Shown piece by piece: positions 37,801 through 49,633 of a stretch of DNA of 64,000 nt. A program made the translations under genes and the position numbers. Position 1 is the first letter of the stretch; every line of letters begins with the position of its first letter. The DNA lies in assembly GCF_030272615.1 (NCBI RefSeq), contig NC_081406.1, positions 476,686,900-476,750,899 on the forward strand. The letters are read 5' to 3'. The notes under the pieces are model-generated. The model had not been told where the DNA came from. It ran no database searches and saw only the letters and a program-made list of their open reading frames with translations. Origin of the DNA: Cryptomeria japonica. Lineage: Eukaryota > Streptophyta > Pinopsida > Cupressales > Cupressaceae.

Positions 37801-38071
37801 TCTTCATAATTATTTCATTCGTATCATCATCATCCATAATTGCATCATCTACGTCCATTTGATCCCCCAAGGCATCATCTTGAATGTTTGTCTCTTCCAT
37901 TGTTGTGGATCCAGAAGCATCAGGATTATTCATTTGTCGAATCGTCATTCTTCTATCCCTTTGACGTTTGGCCTTCTTCTCTCGTTCTTCTTGAATTTCC
38001 TCGATGGTCAATTTCCTCCTTTGTTTCTTCTTCTGACGTTGTTTAGACCCCATGACTAAAAACTTATGCAA
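34881..38071 (-). pseudogene. T1: transposase-like gene of transposon T
   Basis: Minus strand, about 1000 residues. Exon 1 runs 38071-35399, exon 2 35266-34881, with a 132-nt GT...AG intron. Start is M at 38071 or 38053; the N-terminus is basic (KQRQKKKQRRK), then an acidic/Ser-rich linker. Next come a Cys/His cluster (VSCCCKTHVQFH, about residue 425), a second Cys cluster (CISGQCSSYG), and then the core: SVVDFAENYT, HFYVSDN, HLIWSDNCTGQFKN and GHGKGEHDGAGACVKR. Asp/Asp plus the HGKG..DG.G..KR block look like an RNase H-fold DDE-type transposase. From memory, the same motif order occurs in uncharacterised animal and protist proteins. Damage: one in-frame TGA at about 37238 and one frameshift at 35738-35768. 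Otherwise remarkably open. Confidence 0.75.
35267..35398 (-). other. Intron of T1
   Basis: On the minus strand the exon reads CAGAAAG/GTAATCAT, and the acceptor reads TTGTCTAG/GACATGTG. Joining restores one frame (...DLVQKGHVYAVVAPED...). In-frame junction and canonical sites support it. Confidence 0.7.
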
Positions 38072-38242
38072 TAAATGCCACCTTCAAAAAATGGATCTAA
38101 AATTGCAACCAAAAAGCATCCAAAGGACAACTAGATCATAATATATCGTTTAAAAACTCGCACATTTGAATCGACATGTTTTATAATGTTAAATGATCAT
38201 ATATTTATACAATTCCAAAAAAAAAAAATTAATGGTAAAAGC
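38072..38242 (-). other. Upstream region of T1
   Basis: The presumed T1 promoter segment between the start codon and the right palindrome cluster. AT-rich, no distinct TATA box chosen. Confidence 0.3.
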
Positions 38243-38366
38243 AAACGGGATCCCGTTTTAATTAGAAACGGGATCCCGTTTGCTTTTTTTTTTTTAAATA
38301 ATTTGCAATAAAGAACGGGATCCTGTTTTCAACACGGGTTCCCGTTCTCAACATGGGATCTCGTTT
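38243..38366. repeat. Right subterminal palindrome cluster of T
   Basis: Five GGGATCCCG-like sites, including AAACGGGATCCCGTTT twice within 35 bp, about 0.9-1.0 kb from the right end. The left cluster is 0.09-0.3 kb from its end. Mirrored equivalent of 26233-26462. Confidence 0.8.
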
Positions 38367-38787
38367 GTAAAAAGATTTTTTTGGGGCCCACTTTTAGGTT
38401 CGGAAATAGGCTTGGTAAATGGTTCGGAAAGCCGAACCTGAGGCTCGGAACTAGTTTGACCTGCAACTTCAAGCCTAAATCAAGCTTCATACAAAAAAAT
38501 GACTTCAAAAATATATCTGAATACCTAATTTTCAGAATTTTTTTAAACAACAAAAACCCATTATAGTACACACTGTCTAGATTCCAAATATATAATTTTT
38601 TAAGAGAATGGACCAATATTTTTAATTTTAAAATAATTTCTAATGAAAGAGATCCACAAACTTGAAATAACATGGTTTTTAAAAAATTTAATAACTTTTT
38701 TGTCTTTAAGTTTTTTGAAAAAAAATATATATGGCATCAAACTACAGACAAATCTATACAGTTTAAAAAAAAAAAAATGTTTAAGTT

Positions 38788-38982
38788 TAGGTCAAATTAT
38801 GCTTGCCGTACATGCGGATTTTACAAAACAGTGATTATGCCCAAATAAAAAATAACAAAAAATATATATATGGAAAAAAATTACAAAAAAATATCCTCAT
38901 CAAAGATGAATGAGTTATAGATATTTTCCCAAAAGGATAAAGAAAATAGTTTCATTTAGGTCAAATTATGCTTGCCGTACAT
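38788..38982 (+). repeat. Direct repeat pair in the right arm of T
   Basis: TAGGTCAAATTATGCTTGCC-containing 26-bp motif occurs exactly at 38788-38813 and 38957-38982, with AAAAATATATATATGG between them. A further TTTAGGTCAAACGGGATG at about 39160 shares part of it. Role unknown; no coding sequence. Confidence 0.7.
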
Positions 38983-39219
38983 AGGCATGGTATGGTCCTA
39001 AAAAGTGACTTTTAAACTATAGGTTTTACTAATGCCTATTCAAACTTCCTTTTTAAGATTTGGGTATTGAAAAAAATTACATATTGCGAAAGTAGACTTC
39101 GAGCACTACATTTTCTATTACTAAATTTTTTCAAGAATCATCCTTTAAGTGCCTCAAATATTTAGGTCAAACGGGATGAAATCAAAAAAAAGGGAAAAAA
39201 CTTCCACTTTTTGGCCAAA

Positions 39220-39247
39220 AAGTGGACACAACTTCTTGCACTTACCC
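39220..39247 (-). repeat. Right terminal inverted repeat of T
   Basis: Reverse complement of 26145-26172 over all 28 bp. A small TTTTTGGCCAAAAA palindrome adjoins it internally (39207-39220). Confidence 0.9.
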
Positions 39248-39392
39248 AGAGAGTCTGGTCTAGTGTTGCATACTTCGCCTTTAGGTCTAGAATATTGCAT
39301 TTAGAATCCAATTTTATCGTCGTCTTGCATTAGGTTCTAAAGAATCCTCATATAGAAGTCTTAAATGCCTGTCACAAAAGGAAAAGCGTAAA

Positions 39393-39855
39393 ATGGACCC
39401 AAACAGCAACTTGTCAATTAATCCAACTTGGAACATGGACATATCAAGTAGTCAACGGTCAAATCCCCATGCAATGCCCACAATACACGAGCTACAACAA
39501 AATTTAACATGGGAAGAGATTGAGTCAGCTCAACAAGACCCACATGTCCTTATGATTCTAGACACTCTTATACACAATGACAAGGACAAATATCTCTCGT
39601 TGTTATTACAAAATGGTGTCGTTACATAAAGATTTTTATGTCACAACAATCGTACCAGCAGGAATCACTTTAGGTCCAAGTAGCACTCAAATACCAAATA
39701 TAATACAAACACAAGCTATGACCTCAGGTTTCTCCCAGAATACATCAACATCATCTACACAAACAAATGTCGTGTCAAACATGAGTTATCAAGCAAGTGC
39801 ATCATCCTTAACAATAAATGTTAGCGCACAAACGCAAGCTATCATAGCCTCTTAA
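39393..39855 (+). pseudogene. B gag N-terminus, frameshifted
   Basis: MDPNSNLSINPTWNMD start, then ITWEEIESAQQDP...LLQNG-like helical text similar to the E gag N-terminus (ITEDIIQQCQ..., LMLNSKG). A frameshift near 39600 moves the reading to the next frame, which continues as Gln/Thr/Ser-rich sequence. It lies 140 bp after T, so T is inserted just upstream of the gag start. Confidence 0.65.
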
Positions 39856-40863
39856 ACTACACCAATAATGTCAAGTGTTTTGGCACCAATTCAAATACAA
39901 ATTTCTCATACAACAAGTGTGACTTAACCTCCGATTTCCTATTCCATAGGATCTACATACAATCATCAGAATACAAACCCAGGCTCCACTATTACAATGA
40001 TTACAACCTAATCAAACATGGGTTCAAATTTCACTTATTTCACAATACCTAGCGAAACCCATAACACACAGAATTATAATTATGGTACCTTTCAACAACC
40101 TCCTAGTTATACTACCATGAATCCTTTCGTGGGAAATATACATGCGCAAAGTGTACCACTGACTCAAACGGAGATTTTGACCCAACAAGTATAGAATCTG
40201 CAACGACAAATGACAACTATGCAAACTGGTAACAATAAAAAGATCTATATAATGCAGGACTTACGTCCTTATCCTTTTGATCACACAATATATATGTCGC
40301 CTTTCCCACCACATTTTTAAACACCTAAATTTGATAGATAGAGAGGGAAAGGTGATCCTAGAGATCACATCAGAGAATTTTTCACTGCATGTATAGAGGT
40401 CACAACTAAAGACACTTATCTAATTATGTTGTTTCCAAAAAGCCTAGGAGGTTCAACCTTGGTGTGGTTTCCACATCTACCACCAACGAGCACATCATGG
40501 GGTGAATTAGCTTAACATTTCATTTCTAACTTCTCACATAACATTGAAACCCCAGTTACATTGATGGACTTATGTGCCATAAAAGACTATGAGAATGAAA
40601 TATGTGTGTCCTTCATACGAAGATGGAGAGCTCTCTACATAAAGTGCAAGACTATTATTCCCGAAACTGAGCAAGCTGACATGTTTACAAATAACTTAAT
40701 CCCTAAAATTAAGTACCTGATACAAATGCAATGTTTGACCACATTTAAACAAATCATTGAAAAATCCTTATAGTGCGAGAAAGGACTAGTAGAACAAGGT
40801 CTCATAAAATATGGGAATAACAACAACAATGATAAATCCAAGTTTTGGTCAAGAAACAAGAAT
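39856..40863 (+). pseudogene. B gag domain, multiple stops
   Basis: In the same frame the low-complexity linker leads to DLRPYPFDH, KGDPRDHIREFFTACIE, LFPKSLGGSTLVWF, HFISNFSHN and LMDLCAIKDYENE...FIRRWRALY. These are the standard blocks of Tat-type gypsy gag and align with E gag (21578/55651). Several stops interrupt it (for example before TPKFDR and before HFISNF). Confidence 0.8.
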
Positions 40864-42021
40864 GTGACCAATGATGGTGTTGTAGATGCTCATACAGTAA
40901 ACAAAGCTCAACCGATTATGTCTTTACAAGGCCCAATTCAATTATTTAGTCCACATACAGATAATAACACAGTATCGACAAATGCCAACGTTGTGCAAAC
41001 TACAAACACAAACTTCCCAAGGGTAAATGCTCCAAAAAGGAACTACACACCTCTAGGGGAACCTATTGAATCAGTGTTGAAGAAGTTAATACAAACAAAT
41101 ATGATCACTTTGCCAGAGGTTAGAGTATATGAACCAGGTCCTTTCAAACCTACATGGTGGAATGATAACGATTTATGTGACTATAATCGTACCAAAGGTC
41201 ACAAAACTGCAAGTTGCTATAAATTGAAAAACTTAATTCAAGACATGATAGATCAAGGTGACATCACAATTGATACCAACAAAACTTTAGCAAATACGAA
41301 TCACACCATCTTTAAGGATCCATTTGTAAAACATGATAAAGGGAAGGCATCAACATCGGGAACACAAGACAACACAGCTAACTACACAAAAGTCTCATAT
41401 GACTATACTATTCATGCTATTAGCTCGGGAGATGCAATAAAATTTGATGATGATGAGCAACGTCAAGAGGCTGATAACTATGATAACTGAGTTTCCAAGA
41501 TGTCAAAAGCATCAAAATATGATGAAGACAAGAATCTATGTCTTATGGATTGGGGACAGGAAGAAACATTTTATTCCTAATGGTTTGAAGATGAAATTAT
41601 AGCACAAATCATGAATATCAGACTTGCACATAATGACTATAGGATGGGATGTGAAATAAACCCTAATAACACAGCACATGTTGTAGACATGTCCCTCACA
41701 AGCAATAATATAGTGTCCATGATCACAATAAATCCAAGAGACAAAGACTATGTTGTACTTACTCATAGATCAAAAGTAACCTTACAAGGAGTACCATCCA
41801 ACCCATCACCAGTAGTAGGGACCTATAATGTGGTTGAGCAATTGAAGAAAATCCTATCCCAAATATCACTCTTTGAACTATTGTGTATATCACCAAATCA
41901 CAAAGCTATCCTGGATAACGAACTTCAAGATTTAGTAGTTGACAGAGATATAGATGAAAATGCTTTCCAAACCATGGTAGGGAATTTAGCTAATGGTACC
42001 CGTATTGCTTTCACGGAATGA
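40864..42021 (+). pseudogene. B gag C-terminus and pre-protease linker
   Basis: The frame contains EPIESVLKKLIQ, WNDNDLCDYNRTKGHKTASC and KLKNLIQDMIDQG, a C-x3...H-x4-C knuckle-like segment followed by the K-L-K-N-IQD-LI block typical of Tat gag. After a stop at 41488 comes TYNVVEQLKKILSQISLFEL and NAFQTMVGNL, the conserved linker before protease. The knuckle is degenerate (Y for the second Cys region). Confidence 0.7.
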
Positions 42022-42600
42022 CATGTTCCCAGTGATAGACTTCTCCATAATGATCTACTACATCTAGAAGCTTACATATTTAAGAAAAGAATCAGAAGAG
42101 TACGTATAGATGGAGGAGTTGGTCTTAACATTTGTACACTAAAGTTGGTCAAGGCATTGGGTTATTTTGAGCTTCATATTCATCCTTCAAAGAGAATAAA
42201 CATCAAAGCATATGATGATGAAGAGCACCCTTCAAAAGGTGTAGTTACACTACTAGTGCAAATAGGACCTATCACAACAAAGGTTACCTTTCAAGTATTA
42301 GACAAAGAACTAGGGTATAACATGTTATTAGGCCACCTGTGGATTCATTTCATGTGGGCCGTACCTTCAACATTCCACTAATTTGTTAAATTTCCATACA
42401 ATGGCATTGAAATCACCATAAAGGGTGATCCAAATCCATTCCAACACTATAATCACTTGAAGGCAAGTGTAGATAACCAAATACCGATTAATCAAGCAGC
42501 ACCCCTTGCTACACAAATGGAATCATTAACAATCATAGAAATACAGAAAAATACAACTATCGCATCTTCTCTACAAATTAAGGATGTTGGTTGTGAGAAA
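42022..42600 (+). pseudogene. B aspartic protease
   Basis: VRIDGGVGLNICTLKLV carries the active-site Asp in the D-G-G form used by this lineage. GPITTKVTFQVLD and YNMLLGHLWIH (usually LLGRPWIH) follow at the normal spacing. A TAA at 42379 interrupts just after the domain, and IEITIKGDPNPF follows. Confidence 0.75.
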
Positions 42601-43341
42601 TAGTCCATTTCAAGTACCTATAATGGAAGACAATTATCTCTTTCTCCTAGGCCTTTTGGGAAACCTCAGAACACAGTGATGAAACAAGATAAAGAAAAAG
42701 AGATAGTAAAGTACTCATATTCATGCTCTTTCATTAGATGGGGAGACTTACAAGAAGAATCTTTGATTGAAGATGTCAACCACTGGATATACATAAAAGA
42801 AGATGACATGATAATACCCATGTTACCTTTAGATCAGTATGGCAACGGTTTCAACATGCTACAAAAACATGGATACGATGGTACCATAGGCTTGGGACTA
42901 CAGAAGCAAGGAAGATTAGAACCCGTTTTACCTCATGAAAACCCAAATAATCAAGGGTTAGGATATAAACATGTACCAAAGATAACAGAGGCAACACAAC
43001 GTACACTAGATATACTGAACAAACCTAGGCTACCATCAGAGTACACACCTCGGAATCAGTTATCAACACAAGTATTTCCCTCTTCATCTCAGAGAAGCAA
43101 GAAAGCACCAACATCTCCTAGTATGGAATCAGATGGTGAAGATATGAGGAAACTTCTACAAGAACCTAGCATAGAATCACCTAGAAATACAGTATCTGAA
43201 ACATCTACACAAGCAAATATGCTAGCAGACACAGGCTTAGTGCCAACAAATGAGCCTAACCTTTGGTTGATGTCAATAATTTTGCCAAGGGAAACAACTC
43301 AAGCTCCACCAAATAAGTCAGATGAAGAAAGACTACAATGA
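42601..43341 (+). pseudogene. B G-patch segment of Pol
   Basis: Open for 221 codons from 42676. It has QYGNGFNMLQKHGYDGTIGLGL then QGRLEPV and NNQGLGY, the Gly spacing of a G-patch (D111) RNA-binding domain. G-patches between protease and RT are known in some Tat/Ogre-type plant gypsy elements. This is the best-preserved frame of B. Confidence 0.7.
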
Positions 43342-44061
43342 CTTATACTAGGCTTAAGAAGGGTATCTACCACACAAAGGAGGTCCACAAATCTACAACA
43401 AACTCAGTTACAAGAACAAGAGGAGATAAGTTATACAACCTCAGAAAGTGAAACGTACATAGAAAGTGTGACAGATTCTCATGACTATGAATTTCTATCT
43501 GATCATGATGTTAATTCACAAGCAATAGACACGGTAGAGGACCATCAATCTCCCATTGATGATGAAAATATATCAAGTCACCCAAATAGCTAGGTATGCA
43601 TGTTGTCAGGATCTTTTACAATAGAAGGAAGCAAAGACTTACCCCATATACACTCACATTTAATTGATTGGGGGCGAGAAGGAAAACCAACTCTAGACTG
43701 GTTTGAAAATTATGAAGCTATTGTAGAATTCCTTGGTGTCAAAGAAGGGTTTCCTCAGGGTGATCATAAAGAAGGATTTTCTATAGACCTAGATAGAACA
43801 ACATACTTTGGAGAGGCCAGTGCCTCTATAATAGAAGATATAAATGAAAGTGATCGCAATGGCTAGAGAAAGTTAGACAACCTCCCTATTGAACAAGAGA
43901 GTTCAGCATTACTTATGGAAGAGATTGAAGAAGTCAATATAGCAGAAGGATAAGTTGTGCATAATATCCATTTATCAAAATCATAAAACTAGGAAGAAAA
44001 GGACAAGTTCATACAGTTCTTCAAACAACGTCTGATCAATTTTGCTTGGTCCTATGCAAAT
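43342..44061 (+). pseudogene. B acidic linker between G-patch and RT
   Basis: Same frame with scattered stops. Glu/Asp/Ser-rich, including 43600-43866 (HSHLIDWGREGKPTLDWFENYE). No catalytic motif. The segment corresponds to the long spacer before RT in large Tat elements. Confidence 0.5.
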
Positions 44062-44756
44062 ATGTCAGGCTTAGATCTAGAGTTGGTATTACATCATTTA
44101 CCATTGGTACCAGGAATAAAACCATACAAACAAAAGCTAAGAAAGATGCATCCACAGATTGCATTGCTGGTCAAAATAGAACTCCAAAAGCTTCTAGATG
44201 TGGGCTCCATTAGACCTATTGACTATGCAGAGTGGATATCCAATCTGGTACCTGTGACTAAGCCCACTGGGGCATAAGAATCTGCATAGACTTCTGAGAT
44301 CTAAACAAGGCATGTCCTAAGGATGATTTCCCATTACCTAATATAGACATGATAGTTGACCTAACTATTGGGAATGAAATGCTCTCATTGATGGATGGTT
44401 TCTTAGGATACAACCAGATCAGGATTACACCAAAAGATCAACACAAGACGTCATTTACCTATCCATGGGGAACATACTGTTGGAATGTCATGCCATTTAG
44501 TCTTAAGAATGCAGGGGCAACATATCAAAGGGCTATGACAACATTATTTCATGACATGATCCACAATATCATGGAAGACTATGTGGATGATCTACTAGCT
44601 AAATCACAAACAAGAGAAGGTCATCTTGAAGTCCTTGCAAAGATGTTTGATCGATTAGAGCAATACAATGTCAGATTAAACCCAAAAAAGTGTGTGTTTG
44701 GTGTAACAGCAGCCAAAATTTTAGGCTTATCATTTCTAATAGAGGAATTGAGGTAG
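44062..44756 (+). pseudogene. B reverse transcriptase
   Basis: LEL..HHLPLVPG..PYKQK, IQKLLDVGSIRP, ISNLVPVTKPTG, then after a frameshift at 44277 DF(stop)DLNKACPKDDFPLPN, LSLMDGFLGYNQI, TSFTYPWGTYCWNVMPFSLKNAGATYQ and YVDDLLAKS with the catalytic YVDD at 44580-44591. All main RT blocks are present in gypsy order. Inactive because of the frameshift, a TGA in the RDLN motif and a further shift at about 44745. Confidence 0.9.
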
Positions 44757-45440
44757 ATCCAGCAAAGGTCAAAGAAATCATGGATATGCAGCCTCCATCA
44801 ATGCTTAAGCAGTTAAGAGGGTTGCAAGGATGATTACAGTCTATAAGAAGGTTCATAACATAGTTAGCAGATAAATGTCATCCATTTCAGTATTTACTCA
44901 GAAAAGGAGTTACCTTCAAATGGACAGAACAGTGCCAAGAAGCTTTTCAATATTTAAAGGATTATCTTCTGAATACTCCAATATTAGTTCCACCTACTCA
45001 GGGAAAGCCCCTATTACTATATATATCAGCAACAAACTCATCTTTGGGAGCCCTATTGGTACAGCACAATGATCAAGGAAAGGGAAGAGAAATCTACTAT
45101 ATAAGTCAAACCCTAATTGGATATGAGCTTAATTACACTCCTATAGAACAAGCATGTCTAGCAGTGATCTCCGCATCTCAAAAACTTAGACATTATATGT
45201 TGAGTCACAAATTTCAACTCATAGCATGCTTTGATCCACTCAAATATTTGTTAAGCAGAGCAACATTAATTGGAATATTAGCTAAGTGGGTCATGATTTT
45301 AAGTGAGTTTGATATAGATTATGTGGACAGAAAGGAAATCAAAGGGAAGATTATAGCAGATCAGTTAGCGGAGGCTCCCTTACAAGACAGTCACTCACTA
45401 CTAAAAGACTTTCCTGATGAATTTGTTTTCATATTGACAG
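44757..45440 (+). pseudogene. B RNase H (first)
   Basis: VDPAKVKEIMDMQPP, LRKGVTFKWTEQCQEAFQYLK and LLLYISATNSSLGALLVQ lead into YISQTLIGYELNYTPIEQACLAV, RHYMLSHKF, DPLKYLLSR, LAKWVMILSEFDIDYV and IADQLAEAP. This is the normal connection plus RNase H of gypsy Pol. Stops interrupt the connection. Confidence 0.8.
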
Positions 45441-45880
45441 CATCTACCATGTGGAAATTATACTTTGATGGATCCTATATAAATCATGGAGCTGGAGCTG
45501 GGATTCTTTTCATTACCCCTCAAGGTGATTCTATCCCTAAGTCATTTAGAATCAATTTTCCCTATACGAACAAAATAGTTGAATATGAATCTCTCATCAT
45601 AGGACTTTGTACCGTTATACAGTGAAGGATAAAAGAATTGCAAGTCTATGGTGACTCACAACTGATTGTAAATCAAGTCAATGATGACTATAATACAAAA
45701 GATGATAAATTGATGCCTTATAAACAAATGGTAGAAGATTAGAAAGAACACTTCAGTAACATCACTTTTGAACAGATTCCAAGGGTACAGAACAAGGCAG
45801 TCAATACCATGGCTATAGTAGGGTCTCTACTATACATGCCTAATAATGAAACTTAGTTCGAGTTTATTATATAAAAATTA
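45441..45880 (+). pseudogene. B second RNase H (aRNH)
   Basis: MWKLYFDGSYINHGAGAGILF, VEYESLIIGL and VYGDSQLIVNQV give the D...E...D set of an archaeal/plant-type RNase H immediately after the first one. Two RNase H domains in this order are a hallmark of the Tat lineage. A TGA at 45623 lies between the E and second D blocks. Confidence 0.8.
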
Positions 45881-47170
45881 ATGATACCAGCATATGAGAT
45901 TCCCTCATCACAATATGTATGTGTAATTGTGGGTCCTGAATTACCATGGTATAATAAGATATACGCATACTTACATACTCAGTATATGTCTCTTGATTTG
46001 TTTAGAAATCAAAAGAAAACTCTTTTTCATCAAGCATCTAGACACTTTATTATTGCTCACACATTGTATAGAAAGGGCCTTGATGGAACACTTCTCTGAT
46101 ATCTATGAAGTAGAAGCACAACTTTCCCTAAAAGAGGTACATGATGGAATTTGTGGGTCGCATCAAAGTGGCCCGCCACTATCAAAGAAATTATTAAGAA
46201 CAAGATACTATTGGCCAACTATGGAAAAGGATGCCAATAAATATGTACAATAATGTAGACAATGTCAAATGCATGGAGACCTCATTCATGCGCCAGCACA
46301 GGATCTACAACCTATCACATCACCCTAGCCATTTTCACAATGGGGGTTAGATCTAGTTGGTAGAGTTAATCCTACTTCTTCCAATGGGCACAAATTCATC
46401 TTAACGGCTAGTGATTATTTTACTAAATGGGTAGACGCAATCCCTCTTACATACACCACAGGTAAGAAAATAGCAAAAATTCATGCTTAATTAAATTATT
46501 TGTCGGTATGGGATTCCAATGTGCATAGTAACTAATAATGGGCATCCATTCAAGAATCAAGAAATGAGAGAATTGTGTGAATGGTTTCAAATACAATAGA
46601 GATTTGTGATGCCATATTATCTGCAAAGCAATGGACAAGTAGAGGCAACAAACAAGACAATATTAAAAATCCTAAAGAAAGTTGTCACTGATGCAGGACG
46701 GGACTAGCATCTCCAGTTAAATCTCAGTCTTTGGGCTTATAGAACCAAGGAACGCACACCTATAGGAGCAACACCATATTCATTTATCTATGGTATAGAA
46801 TCAATACTTCCTATTGAGATAGAATTATCATCTTTAAGAGTCTTCTTAAAACATAGCATACAAGAGGAAGACTATCGAGTTGCAAGCTTACAAGAGCTTG
46901 AAATGCTCTATGAAAAGAGACAAAATTCTTTTAATCATTTGCAAGGTTACCAGAATAGACTGAGAAGGAGTTACAATTAATGAGTACCCCCAAGGGATTT
47001 TGAAGTGGGAGATCTAGTTCTCAAGGAGAACCAAAGGAACCTAGCGGAACGTGAAAAGCCAAGGAAGTTTGAACCTAACTGGCTAGGTCCTTTTATCATA
47101 AAAGGGTTATAGGAAATGGAGCATACAATTTGGCTACCATGGAGAAATATCCACTCCTTGGCCCTATGAA
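45881..47170 (+). pseudogene. B integrase, catalytic Asp replaced
   Basis: The zinc region has GICGSHQSG, YYWPTMEKDANKYVQ and CRQCQMHG. The core has WGLDLVGR (first Asp), IVTNNGHPF where the invariant second Asp (TDNG) is Asn (codon at 46534), and SNGQVEATNK with the Glu. The C-terminus has ENQRNLAEREKPRKFEPNWLGPFIIK. Frameshifts near 46080 and several stops. No chromodomain seen, consistent with Tat. Confidence 0.85.
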
Positions 47171-49633
47171 CAGCATGCACCATAAATGATATTATATCTA
47201 AGGGCTGGGTTAGTTTAGGTTTTACTTTCTGCATTGCATATCATTTTTTCTTCAAAGCAATGTCATTGCATATAGTTTATTTTCAAGCACATCCCATCCA
47301 AAGTTTTCATAGCATATAGTTTATTTTTCAAATGCATCACATTCGTTAAATTTTTGCATTGGCATATAGCAGCATCAATAAAACAAGGCAACTGTCCAAG
47401 TTTATCATTTGTTTGCATTCAAAAGAAACAAGAGTCGTCTCCTTTCTTAGATATTAGGACATGAAGTATTTGGGATCCTAAGGTCATTCATTTTGAACAT
47501 TACCCTATGACAACGCTTTCCTTATGATTGGGTAGTGATTTCACTAATTGAGACTTGTTAACCCAAAATCTATCAATTGTTATATCTCAAACACATTAAC
47601 AAAATCTCTAATTAATTTTAGACACCTAGTTGATCATATGACTAGTGAAAAATCTAAAAGTCTATTTCAGCGTCGTTGTAATTGTCACACCCAAGTGAGT
47701 TTCATTACTTACAAATCAAGGCAAGAAAATTTAAAAAAAAGAAAAGAAAAGTGTTATGCCAAATATTCATCTCAAGGCAAAAGAGAAATGATATATAACT
47801 GAAATATCATGCATACAAGTGCAACAAAAAGCTTGACTATGGGAACATGTGAGTAACTCCATCAAGGCTATGAACTTCTACTGGCAATGGAGCAATATTT
47901 GAGAAATTATAGTCTATAACCTCGTCGGAGCTCTAAAAGCTTGTTGGCAGTGAGGCTCTATTCGGGATGCTTTTGAAGTTAGAATTCTCCACATACCTAG
48001 TCATATAGGATGCTAAGGATCTTACTGAGCACAAGAGTGGGAATTAACTCATTTGCACACACATGGGAAAAAGAAGATCAAAGTTTCAAGAGCCAATGGG
48101 GAAGTTTTATGCATCTCCATTTGTAAATACTAGTCACTAAGTGTGTTAATTTGGATGTTCCAAGGGACCATAAGGATCGATTGACCGCTTATCTATGAAA
48201 TTTTGTGTACCTCTAACTCAATTTGCGTATTACAAAAGGCTAAACAAACACAGTCATCCTTGTTCAAATAGGAACTGCATCTTCATCATGCATATTGCAT
48301 TTACATAGGTCCTGTCAAAAATACATTGTCTCCATATGCATTTTGCATATCATCATGTCAAATAGGTCTGCATATTGGGGGCATCACTAAAAAAATCCTA
48401 AAAATCATATAAAGTCCTGAAAAAATCATAAAAATCATAAAAACTCCTGAAAAATATCCAAAAATAGTGAAAAACATAAAATCCAAAAATAGTGAAAAAC
48501 AAAAAATCCAAAAACAGTGAAAAACATAAAATCGAAAAACATTCAGAAAAAGTCCTGAAAAAAACAATCAAAAACATCCATATAATGTCCTAAAAAAAAC
48601 TAAAAACATTCAAATATCAATCCACAAAATCCAAAACATTCAAATATCAATCCACAAAATCCAAAAAACATTCAAATATAAATCAATCAAAAAACTTGCA
48701 ATAAAATGTCTCACAAGAAACAAATACCCTAGCAAATATCTAGCAAAAGCTTCGCATGAAGTTAACAAAGGATACAACTATCCAGTCAAACATCTGCAAT
48801 CAATTGATCAAACTGTCTTATCAGTCGTATCAATATCCATATCAAGTGATCATTATCTTGTCTTAAACAGAGATGGATACACTCGAAATCAGATAGATCA
48901 ATCTTAAACGAGGTCTGCAACTTTCTAAGATTAGACATTATCAACTATCACATCAAGAAACTGAGAACGAAGACATAGATCAGTATAGCTGATGAATGTT
49001 GTCCATGTCAGTCTTTATCTTTTATCATTTGGCAATAGATTGTGTTCCTATGCTACTCAAAGATGTCCACAAGTAACTAGAGCAGCCATGATGGGCATTA
49101 TCTTTTTCTTTGTTTGTTTTTTGTGGTGTGAACCAATGAAGTTCTAGGGAAATTTCTCTAGTGGGTGTCTGTGATAGGAGCATTCAACTTGTGAATGCCA
49201 CGCATACCTCGACCCCTAGTGTAATTGCTAGAATGGAGGATTTCACTCCTTGTCTGCTACGTGTTTGTTTCTTCAATGAGATATCTTTACATCTTGGTTC
49301 TTTATACCCTGATGTGCTAAGCTCCCTTGTTCAATAATAAGGATCAGTGACGAATATATATTGCGCAATAAATAATGACATGGGTTTGTGAATCAATCAA
49401 TCTCATTTTATCTCATTTGCTTATTGATAATTTGTTGATCCTTTTCTTTTCATCTCTTTCTAAATCATTTTTCTATCTTCTAAGATTATTCTTTCATCAA
49501 CCTCTTATTTCTTAAATCTTCCTAACATTTCTTCAAGATACATCTGAGCTAAAAGGGATAAAACAATATTGTAACACTATTATACAAAAACAAAATTGCA
49601 TCCATATAGTCCAATAATTGCATTCATATTTTT
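47171..49633 (+). other. Post-integrase region of B, non-coding
   Basis: No gene. A run of roughly 24-bp units (AAAATCCAAAAATAGTGAAAAAC type) lies at 48440-48560, followed by CAAATATCAATCCACAAAATC repeats at 48610-48690. Such tandem blocks are common after pol in large Tat elements. Confidence 0.5.
48380..48690 (+). repeat. Tandem repeats in the B 3' region
   Basis: A/C-rich units of about 20-27 bp in two adjoining families. Phe-rich minus-strand ORFs at 48358-48567 are by-products. Confidence 0.75.

Noticed and set aside
44062-47170. Endogenous pararetrovirus (caulimovirus-like) RT
   Set aside because: The RT is followed by two RNase H domains and an integrase, and the unit is bounded by LTRs and a 5-bp duplication. 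This is a gypsy retrotransposon.
48358-48567. Phe-rich minus-strand ORF
   Set aside because: By-product of A-rich tandem repeats in the B 3' region.
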